Positions 1 to 4,421 of a DNA stretch of 5,140 bases are shown piece after piece. The position numbers and the translations under genes were made by a program. The notes under the pieces were generated by a model. It was not told where the DNA came from. It did not search any database and was given only the letters and a program-made list of their open reading frames with translations. Numbering within the stretch: position 1 is the stretch's first letter; every line of letters begins with the position of its first letter. The stretch lies in assembly GCA_005881495.1 (NCBI GenBank), contig VBHI01000039.1, positions 1 to 5,140 on the forward strand, written 5' to 3'. This stretch comes from Chloroflexota bacterium (lineage in GTDB: Bacteria > Chloroflexota > Ktedonobacteria > Ktedonobacterales > Ktedonobacteraceae).

Positions 1-323
1 TTCGCCTGGATCCCCGCCTCCGTCTCGGCCAGGATCAGCGGGCTGAGGTGCGTTGCGCGCAGGATCGAGCTGGAGGGACGGCCAGCTTCCTCACAGCGGT
101 GCTGCAAGACCTGGAACTTGTGGCGGGCGTCAGCGGGCGTGTAAGCTCCTCCGGCCCAACTCGCCGCGGACATGCTGGACACATCGGCATACTGCGCGAC
201 GTAGCGCAAGGTAGTGCGTTCGCCCCCACCTCCAATGAACAGCGGGATGTAGGGCTGCTGGACCGGTGGCGGCCGCAGCACGGCCCCGTCGGCCCGGTAG
301 TGGTTTCCTGCGAACGTGACCGT
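1..323 (-). pseudogene. LLM-class flavin-dependent oxidoreductase, C-terminal fragment
   Basis: Reading the minus strand from 323 to the window edge gives about 107 open codons. The translation carries the pattern of luciferase-like (bacterial luciferase/F420-dependent) monooxygenases: VTFAGNHYRADGAVLRPPPV, then PLFIGGGGERTTLRYVAQYAD, split here as PLFIGGGGER and TTLRYVAQYAD. The IGGGGER turn and the following helix belong to the C-terminal half of the TIM barrel, where the flavin or F420 phosphate is usually bound. Family members are roughly 300 residues, so the N-terminal portion is missing. Upstream in frame, only five codons (324-338) precede a TGA at 339-341, with no start codon. The fragment meets a TPR gene on the opposite strand at this point, so it is interrupted rather than merely cut by the window; only its C-terminus runs off the left edge. 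Codons are strongly GC-ending. Substrate and cofactor cannot be told. It should be non-functional unless fused in an unseen way. Confidence 0.8.
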
Positions 324-1051
324 CTTATCAAGAGGCCATCACAACAGCCCGCCAGTTTCAGCACTATGCACGGCTGTGTGAATTGCTGGATTTTATAGGC
401 GTCTTGCATTACGAGCAAGGAGACTTTCCCCTGGCAGAGAGGTTTTTCGAGGAGGGTTTGGCGCTGGCACGGCAGCACGATCAGCGCCAGATCGTCACGA
501 ACCTGCTCCAGAACTTGGGGCAGATTGCGCACGAGCAGTACAAAAACCAGGGGAGAGAGGACGGCCGTCTTTCACGCCCCCTGAGCTATTATGAAGAAGT
601 GCAGGCGCTGGCGCGGCAGACGGGCAATATCGATGCGCTTGTCGGCTGCCTCGCTCAAATGAGCGAGCTTGTCTCGTTACGGGACGATTTCGCCCTTGCG
701 GACGCCTTGACAGCAGAGGGGCTGGACCTGGCGCGCCAGGCCAAAGCGAATGCCTGGATCATCTCCATGCTCGATGTTCGTGCAGGATCTTTTCTCGATC
801 GGCACGATCTCGCCTCGGCCAGACAATGTTACGAGGAATTGCTCGACCTCGCGTCCGGCCAGGGGCCCGATGCGTTGCCCAGGGCCATAGCGTACTGGGG
901 CCTGGCCCATGTAGCGGAAGCCGAGAAAGACTTCCAGGCAGCGCACGCCCACGCTGAAGCAAGCCTGGCCATCCTCAAGGCGAGGAATCACTTTGGCCGG
1001 AAGGAAGTGAGCGCATGGATCGCCTCCCTCCCCCCATTACCCTCCACCTAG
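320..1051 (+). CDS. TPR-repeat protein, N-terminally truncated (C-terminal part of a TPR-type regulator)
   Basis: The frame is open from 320, just after an in-frame TGA at 317-319, to TAG at 1049-1051 (243 codons). It reads as tandem 34-40-residue helical hairpins. Examples are LLDFIGVLHYEQGDFPLAER with FFEEGLALARQ, the block around LAQMSELVSLRDDFALAD, the block around RAGSFLDRHDLASARQCYEE, and a last one with YWGLAHVAEAEKDFQAAHAH. The spacing of small and aromatic residues is typical of tetratricopeptide repeats. The tail, SAWIASLPP, resembles the end of TPR domains in large multidomain regulators (BTAD, LuxR-LAL or NB-ARC type), but no DNA-binding or ATPase part is present. TPR-like sequence (SYQEAITTARQ) begins at the very first codons, so the real N-terminus is lost at the junction with the oxidoreductase fragment. 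The only early start candidate is TTG at 383, without a Shine-Dalgarno sequence, so expression is doubtful. It converges with the ArsR gene with a 5-bp gap. Confidence 0.75.
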   Translation, partial: PSYQEAITTARQFQHYARLCELLDFIGVLHYEQGDFPLAERFFEEGLALARQHDQRQIVTNLLQNLGQIAHEQYKNQGREDGRLSRPLSYYEEVQALARQTGNIDALVGCLAQMSELVSLRDDFALADALTAEGLDLARQAKANAWIISMLDVRAGSFLDRHDLASARQCYEELLDLASGQGPDALPRAIAYWGLAHVAEAEKDFQAAHAHAEASLAILKARNHFGRKEVSAWIASLPPLPST

Positions 1052-1056
1052 CTACG

Positions 1057-1509
1057 TCAGGAATGTGGTGTGTCGGCTGCCAGGTCCTTCGCGAGGCGCA
1101 AAAAGTCGGAAATGCGCTCATCCGCCAGGCTGTAATCGACGTGCTTCTTGGAGCGCTCGGTGCGGGTGACCAGCCGAGCATCGCGTAGGACCTCGAAGTG
1201 CTTGGCGGTATTGGATTGCTCCAACCCCAGCGCTTCCCCCGCCTCCGACGGCCCGCAGGGGGCGTATTGAACCAGGTCCAGCAATGCCAGGCGCGAAGCG
1301 TCGGCCAGCGCGCGGAAAAGAGCCTCGGCCTCTTCGGGCGCGCGCATGGCGATGAGGGAACGCAGAACATCGGCCAGCGTGGCGACGCGGACATCCCGCA
1401 GAGAATAGAGCGCACGGCCGGCAGAGCCACTCTCGCTATCGCGGGCGGCAACCACCAGGTTGCCCTCGCGGAGTTCACGGATGTAGCGCCTGGTTTTCGA
1501 ATCCCCCAC
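1057..1509 (-). CDS. ArsR-family winged-helix regulator with an extra partial N-terminal wHTH
   Basis: The frame runs from GTG at 1509 to TGA at 1057 (150 aa). Residues about 56-145 are a complete ArsR/SmtB-type winged helix: FRALADASRLALLDL, then EALGLEQSNTAKHFEVLRDA as recognition region, a wing with TERSKKHVDYSL, and a closing helix. The metal-binding ELCVCDL motif is absent; the single Cys85 does not align with it, so this is probably not an arsenic or zinc sensor. Residues about 3-53 (SKTRRYIRELREGNLVV, then RALYSLRDVRVATLADVL) look like the second half of another winged helix: recognition helix, wing and last helix, without the first helices. The frame is blocked by TGA at 1513-1515, yet upstream codons still read DRPVRPSHVSG, plausible for the missing part. 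It may therefore be a damaged tandem-wHTH protein, or start at ATG 1347, which lacks a Shine-Dalgarno site. It lies 105 bp downstream of the SnoaL-like gene, possibly co-transcribed. Confidence 0.8.
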   Translation of the reverse strand: MGDSKTRRYIRELREGNLVVAARDSESGSAGRALYSLRDVRVATLADVLRSLIAMRAPEEAEALFRALADASRLALLDLVQYAPCGPSEAGEALGLEQSNTAKHFEVLRDARLVTRTERSKKHVDYSLADERISDFLRLAKDLAADTPHS

Positions 1510-1614
1510 TGCTCACCCAGAAACGTGCGACGGGCGAACAGGGCGATCTTTCACGATGACATCTTCTCATCACAGCACTGCGACACAGAGCGATCCAGTT
1601 CACGGCTTCCAGGC

Positions 1615-2073
1615 CTATTCGGCGAGGCCAATCTGCCGCGCCTGCAGAGCGGCATCCCAGAAGGCGGAAATGACGATGAGCTGGTCGCCGTCCCACTTCG
1701 TGGTCTGGCCGAACTCGACGTCGAACGCTTTGCCTGTCGGGGCGATCACCTGGCCGTCGGGCCGGATCATCTCCCCGCTGAAGGTCCCGGTGGCGCGGGT
1801 GACCACGGTGATCCAGTCGCCGCTGCCGAACTGAATGGGGTACGGGGTGTACACGTGTATGTCGGGGAACATGCGTACCAGCTGCCTCATCGCCGCGGCG
1901 TGCGCTTCCCGTCCGTAGATCGGCTCGGCGTTGCCGGGGATGTGCGCGATCATGTCGGGATGGTGGACTGCGTCCACCGCTGCGAAGTCGCGGGCGTTGA
2001 AGGCGTCGTCGCCCTGCTTCATGAGCGCGAGCAGGTGTGCGGTCCGGCTGGTGTTGGTGGTCGTGGTGTCCAT
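1615..2073 (-). CDS. SnoaL-like / NTF2-fold polyketide cyclase-type protein
   Basis: 152 residues, ATG at 2073 to TAG at 1615, with AAAGGG at 2081-2086 as a ribosome site 7 nt before the start. The sequence has the plan of the SnoaL-like/nuclear transport factor 2 superfamily: an N-terminal helix (LLALMKQGDDAFNARDF, residues 14-30), AAVDAVHHPDMIAHIPG, the segment MRQLVRMFPDIHVYTPYPI, then a curved sheet with DWITVVTRATGTFSG (86-100) and TTKWDGDQLIVISAFWDAA near the end. The length matches a complete single-domain member. Relatives include polyketide cyclases, ester cyclases, limonene-epoxide hydrolase-like enzymes and many proteins of unknown role. Histidines and aspartates line the likely pocket (H37, H38, D40, H44), but the substrate cannot be predicted. 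Codon use is GC-rich, like the ArsR gene downstream and unlike the HxlR and TetR genes to the right, suggesting separate ancestry. Regulation by the neighbouring ArsR is possible but unsupported by any visible operator. Confidence 0.85.
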   Translation of the reverse strand: MDTTTTNTSRTAHLLALMKQGDDAFNARDFAAVDAVHHPDMIAHIPGNAEPIYGREAHAAAMRQLVRMFPDIHVYTPYPIQFGSGDWITVVTRATGTFSGEMIRPDGQVIAPTGKAFDVEFGQTTKWDGDQLIVISAFWDAALQARQIGLAE

Positions 2074-2544
2074 AATGGTTCCCTTTCTGACAGGTTCTTC
2101 GCCCTTGCATTGAGCGAGGATATCCGTCTGATGATACGTTTCTCTCTTTTAGGTCATCGTTTCAAGGCTTCGTTGGAATTCCTCAATATGCGTCTGCACC
2201 ATCTGTTGATGCTCACGGGATGCGCGAACGCGCTGCCCCTTCAGCTAAAGTGGCTTCACAGGGCCGTTCAACGCTCTCGCGTGTCGTATGTTCTGTCCTC
2301 CTTTCTTGTTCGCTCACTGCTCTCTTTTTACACCTGGGATTGGTCTTTCTGTTTGTTCAGGCAAGCGACCACCCGCAGAGCGAGAGGCGGCTGGCGTGCA
2401 GCAAGGCAAAATGACGTTGACCTCCTGCTCGTCGCGCGGACTATAGACCATCACTGCGTTCTCTGGAGCCATCCCTGCTACAGCGAGCGGAACGCTTGGT
2501 TCACATCGACACCACAAGTATTGACGATATTTCCTGTTTGTACA
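2074..2544. other. Gene-poor spacer between divergent SnoaL-like and HxlR genes
   Basis: Together with the HxlR leader this makes a 536-bp gap. It holds no ORF I can assign. Two minus-strand Shine-Dalgarno-like stretches (AAGGAGGA at 2296-2303 and an AGGAGG near 2422-2427) are not followed by a conventional start at proper spacing. The first has ATA six bases later. A minus-strand frame at 2149-2289 may be regulator debris and is listed separately. A plus-strand frame at 2220-2414 encodes one hydrophobic stretch but has no ribosome site. A minus-strand TATAGT near 2441-2446 could be a -10 element, but no matching -35 is evident. Composition shifts here from GC-rich on the left to AT-richer on the right. 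Confidence 0.5.
2149..2289 (-). pseudogene. Possible decayed regulator remnant (MerR-like C-terminal helix)
   Basis: On the minus strand a strong AAGGAGGA (2296-2303) sits six bases before an ATA codon (2287-2289) where a start codon would be expected. From there one frame gives 14 codons, a TAG at 2245-2247, then LKGQRVRASREH and QQMVQTHIEEFQRSLETMT to a TAA at 2149-2151. The second part resembles the charged dimerisation helix that ends MerR-family regulators, which is normally followed by a Lys-Ile pair and more residues. The missing start, the internal stop and the early end suggest a dead remnant. The match is by general pattern only; a chance open frame is quite possible. Confidence 0.25.
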
Positions 2545-2587
2545 AGTACGCAGTTTTTTGTGCTATACTTACAAAAAGGTTACTACT
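2545..2587 (+). promoter_or_regulatory. Extended -10 promoter of the HxlR gene embedded in a dyad operator
   Basis: TGC-TATACT at 2561-2569 is a near-consensus extended -10 element with no good -35 (the best is TTGTAC at 2538, with 20-bp spacing). It lies inside an inverted repeat: TTTTTGT (2555-2561) pairs with ACAAAAA (2571-2577) and AGTA (2545-2548) with TACT (2584-2587), all about the same centre (2566). A symmetric site covering the -10 is where an autorepressing HxlR dimer would bind. The start codon is 41 nt past the -10, with AGGAGG at 2599-2604. The promoter is well supported; the binding protein is inferred. Confidence 0.65.
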
Positions 2588-2609
2588 AGAGAATAAGCAG
2601 GAGGAAGCA

Positions 2610-2936
2610 ATGACTACGCAAAAGCATCGGTGTGCCATAGAGATGCTCACAGGTGCGATTGAAGGCAAGTATAAGGCAGTCATCTTGTATCATCTCATGC
2701 ATGGAACGAAACGCTTCAATGAACTTGGACGACTCATTCCTGACGCTTCTCAGCGGATGCTCACACAACATCTGAGAGAGCTTGAACGCGATGGCCTCGT
2801 CCATCGAGAGGTCTACAGAGAAGTGCCTCCGCGCGTCGAGTACTCCCTGACTGAACTTGGTCACACCTTGAAGTCCTTGTTAGAACAAATGCAAGAGTGG
2901 GCGGAGCAGCATATGATGAAAGAGGTCGTATCTTAG
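2610..2936 (+). CDS. HxlR-family winged-helix transcriptional regulator
   Basis: 108 residues from ATG 2610, chosen because AGGAGG (2599-2604) lies 5 nt upstream and the family core starts a few residues in; a longer in-frame extension to 2496 would include the promoter. It is a complete, single-domain HxlR/DUF24 protein: Cys8 in HRCAIEML, EGKYKAVILYHLMHGTKRF, then SQRMLTQHLRELERDGLVHR as recognition helix, and the wing REVYREVPPRVEYSLTELG (residues 66-84). The C-terminal helix EQMQEWAEQH serves dimerisation. Cys8 occupies the position of the redox-reactive cysteine of YodB, QsrR and HypR, which sense quinones, aldehydes or hypochlorite, so electrophile sensing is possible. The usual GKWK is GKYK here. 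Family members typically control a divergent or adjacent oxidoreductase; none is intact here. The nearest divergent gene is the SnoaL-like gene, more than 500 bp away. Composition is more AT-rich than the genes to its left. No hairpin-plus-U terminator follows. Confidence 0.92.
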   Translation: MTTQKHRCAIEMLTGAIEGKYKAVILYHLMHGTKRFNELGRLIPDASQRMLTQHLRELERDGLVHREVYREVPPRVEYSLTELGHTLKSLLEQMQEWAEQHMMKEVVS

Positions 2937-3059
2937 AAAACTCTCCTTCCATGTGTAAGAACCGATATCCTGGCGCATTTTTCTCATAAATCTTGCCCAT
3001 GATTGCTTGGGAAGCGCGTCGAGGCGATTTTTGAGAAAAATTTCTCTCGCATAACCTGA

Positions 3060-3188
3060 ATCTTACGCAAGTTTGCTGATTCGAGCAACTGATCAGAGAA
3101 GGTCGAAAAAGCTGTTTGGCTTGCGGAGCACATCGGCACGTTTCCAACGGAAGTGTTTCTTTCCACTATCAGCAAACTTGCGTAAGAT
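3060..3188. repeat. 21-bp perfect inverted repeat with 87-bp interior
   Basis: Positions 3060-3080 (beginning ATCTTACGCAAG) and 3168-3188 (ending CTTGCGTAAGAT) are exact reverse complements over 21 bp, separated by 87 bp with no convincing coding frame. Flanking bases do not extend the match and no target-site duplication is obvious. The 129-bp unit has the size of a miniature inverted-repeat element or a long-stem structured RNA. Its right arm touches the first member of the 16-bp repeat family, so the two may be parts of the same mobile-element end. Confidence 0.85.
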
Positions 3189-3420
3189 CCATATCATTGC
3201 CAGTTTGACCCATATCATCGCCTGTTTTAGGCAATTCGCCACGATGAGAGGCGAGATATCCGATGGTTTTCTGTTCTCGCCGAATGCGGCGGGGTTATGA
3301 GCCAATTTGGGATTCGGGCGAAGATATGCGCCTGAGAAATCAACGTTGACTCATCTATTCAAGCTCGTTGAACTGGCGAAGTTATGCGCCGGAAGTGGCG
3401 AAGTTATGATCTTTTTGACA
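3186..3420. mobile_element. Inverted family of 16-bp repeats, probable transposon-end remnant
   Basis: A degenerate 16-bp unit, consensus GGCGAAGTTATGCGCC, occurs four times on the plus strand (3288-3303, 3317-3332, 3375-3390, 3397-3412). It occurs twice on the minus strand (3207-3222 and 3186-3201, as GGCRATGATATGG plus tail). Adjacent copies are 21 or 22 bp apart. Past the last copy the sequence reaches TTTTTGACA at 3412-3420, so read inward from that side a terminus would begin TGTCAAAAAG. Multiple roughly 22-bp sites near a TGT/ACA tip are known for Tn7/Mu/IS21-type elements, whose transposases bind several sites per end. No transposase is in the window and no target duplication was found, so the element type is inference while the repeats are directly visible. 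Confidence 0.55.
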
Positions 3421-3461
3421 GAAATACACGGAGATTCCCTTGGAATTTCAGGTCTCAGCAC

Positions 3462-3490
3462 TTGACAGACGCTCTCGTTCAGTGTATACT
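3462..3490 (+). promoter_or_regulatory. Sigma-70-type promoter of the TetR gene
   Basis: TTGACA (3462-3467) is separated by exactly 17 bp from TATACT (3485-3490). This is nearly a consensus vegetative promoter. It lies 50 bp before the TetR start codon and immediately before the operator-like site at 3493-3512, an arrangement for steric autorepression. Confidence 0.85.
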
Positions 3491-3492
3491 AA

Positions 3493-3512
3493 GAAAGTAC
3501 GAACGATCGGAC
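3493..3512 (+). promoter_or_regulatory. TetR operator-like site, copy 1 (upstream of tetR)
   Basis: GAAAGTACGAACGATCGGAC matches the site at 4191-4210 in 17 of 20 positions. The core TACGAAC/GATCGGA is an imperfect palindrome (5 of 7 pairs). It begins two bases after the -10 element, across the expected transcription start, so a bound repressor would block initiation. Binding by the adjacent TetR protein is inferred from location and duplication. Confidence 0.75.
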
Positions 3513-3539
3513 ATTTTCAAAGAAAAGAGGACGTCTTCT

Positions 3540-4166
3540 ATGATCTCAACAGCGAGTGAGAAACGTACGTCACACGGTCGTGACGGGATCTTGCAGGCGG
3601 CCCTTCAACTCTTCAGTAGGCGAGGCTATGATGCCACGTCAATCGATGATATTCGTCGGGCGGCAGGATTTAAGTCGAAGGCGAGTCTGTATACCCACTT
3701 CAAGAGTAAGGAAGAGATTGCTACAGCGCTCCTGCAGGAGATTATTGAGCAAGAGGATCAGGTGGTGATGCAGGCGTATCATCTGGCTGATCCGGAGCCT
3801 CTGCATCGATTTCTGGCGATGGGGAAGGCCTTTATTACCTGGATCCTGAGTCATCCACAGGAATCGTCTTTTTGCTTGTTGCGTGTGCAGCAGGAAGCCT
3901 TGATCCAGGGGAAACTTGCGTATATGGGGGAGCGTCCACTCTCCTCAGATCTCGTCCTCTTGAAACTTATTCAAGAGTTGCGTCAAGCCTATCCAGTGCG
4001 CCACATTGCCGATGCCGCATTGTTGACGATGCTCCTCGGTATCGTGAGTCGGGCGGCGATAGATCAGACGGCCTTTGGAGCCGAGGATCAGGAGACACGT
4101 GTGCGGCACATCCTTGAGGTCTGCATGGGAGTGCTCTTTCGTGAACCGGTCCCTCTTCCTGAATAA
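3540..4166 (+). CDS. TetR/AcrR-family transcriptional repressor
   Basis: 208 residues from ATG 3540, with GAGGA at 3527-3531 eight bases upstream. An in-frame ATG at 3384 is rejected because it would place the promoter inside the gene. Residues 13-65 are the TetR DNA-binding domain: GILQAALQLFSRRGYDATS, DDIRRAAGFKSKASLYTHF and KSKEEIATALL, with the helix-turn-helix at about 37-56. The remainder is a helical ligand-binding and dimerisation domain of normal length, without a recognisable ligand signature. The gene has a strong promoter and a palindromic site at its start, and the same site recurs just downstream of its stop codon. The simplest reading is an autorepressor that also represses the adjacent hydrolase unit on the same strand. 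The inducer is unknown; a hydrolysable ester, lactone or drug-like compound would fit the neighbour. Base composition is moderate, unlike the GC-rich hydrolase behind it. Confidence 0.93.
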   Translation: MISTASEKRTSHGRDGILQAALQLFSRRGYDATSIDDIRRAAGFKSKASLYTHFKSKEEIATALLQEIIEQEDQVVMQAYHLADPEPLHRFLAMGKAFITWILSHPQESSFCLLRVQQEALIQGKLAYMGERPLSSDLVLLKLIQELRQAYPVRHIADAALLTMLLGIVSRAAIDQTAFGAEDQETRVRHILEVCMGVLFREPVPLPE

Positions 4167-4182
4167 GGGAAGCTTCTTTTTG

Positions 4183-4215
4183 TTGTCACAGAAAGTCCGA
4201 ACGTTCGGATATAGC
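4183..4215 (+). promoter_or_regulatory. Candidate promoter and TetR operator copy 2 (upstream of hydrolase unit)
   Basis: TCCGAACGTTCGGA (4196-4209) is a perfect 14-bp palindrome within GAAAGTCCGAACGTTCGGAT (4191-4210), the second copy of the site in front of the TetR gene. It lies between TTGTCA (4183-4188) and TATAGC (4210-4215). That gives a candidate promoter whose spacer (21 bp, longer than ideal) would be covered by the repressor. The operator is convincing because a symmetric sequence is conserved at two places; the exact -35 and -10 are less certain. The leader to 4317 also contains the hairpin GAGAGT/ACTCTC (4273-4278 with 4284-4289). Confidence 0.7.
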
Positions 4216-4316
4216 AATGGGGCGTTGAACAACGTCGTCATTGTTCGTCAGCACGAAACGTATGATTGACACGAGAGTTTCACACTCTCATTTGAAACAA
4301 GCGAAAGGTTTTTTCC

Positions 4317-4421
4317 ATGACGAAGAACATCCACCGTGAAAACCGTCTTGCCTCTTTCCCTGTTGGCTATTACACGCTGCACCCTGATGCCAGCATCAAT
4401 ACGATGAGGAGTCAGCCATGA
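4317..4421 (+). pseudogene. Short N-terminal remnant of an alpha/beta hydrolase, or 34-aa leader ORF
   Basis: ATG 4317 (GAAAGG at 4303-4308, 8 nt upstream) opens a 34-codon frame ending in TGA at 4419-4421. The first 28 or so residues (MTKNIHRENRLASFPVGYYT, then LHPDASIN) resemble the start of a group of bacterial alpha/beta-fold hydrolases that begin with a PVGYYTLHPD-like segment followed by a tryptophan- and asparagine-rich stretch. Here that continuation is missing and the frame runs into TMRSQP and stops. The stop overlaps the start of the GC-rich hydrolase by ATGA, so the peptide is probably translationally coupled to it. I read it as the 5' end of the original TetR-controlled hydrolase gene, truncated at about 4400 when another gene took its place. 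The family match is from memory of the motif; a true small leader peptide is the alternative. Confidence 0.55.

Noticed and set aside
2220..2414. Small hydrophobic plus-strand ORF (64 aa, one possible membrane segment)
   Set aside because: No ribosome site, no recognised family, and it overlaps a minus-strand remnant; too weak to annotate.
2314..2517. 67-aa minus-strand ORF
   Set aside because: No recognisable domain, and its candidate starts lack properly spaced ribosome sites.
1198..2589. 463-codon plus-strand open frame
   Set aside because: It is antisense to the ArsR and SnoaL-like genes, whose translations match families. The long opening comes from high GC in the opposite frame, and its tail runs through non-coding sequence.
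3033..3046. GAGAAA/TTTCTC palindrome as terminator of the HxlR gene
   Set aside because: It is AT-rich with a short stem, about 100 bp after the stop, and has no following T run on the plus strand.
3073..3305. Overlapping ORFs on both strands over the repeat region (75 and 70 aa)
   Set aside because: Their sequence is a translation of the repeated motifs and the inverted-repeat arm, with no domain; likely chance frames.
3186..3420. CRISPR array
   Set aside because: Units occur in both orientations, are degenerate, and have irregular spacing with gaps of only 5-6 bp between adjacent members.
3384..3539. Upstream extension of the TetR gene to ATG 3384
   Set aside because: It would translate the transposon-like repeat, the consensus promoter and the operator. 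ATG 3540 has a well-spaced ribosome site and fits family length.
4266..4294. TTGACA at 4266-4271 as the -35 of a second promoter before the hydrolase unit
   Set aside because: The sequence 17-18 bp downstream (CATTTG) does not resemble a -10 element.
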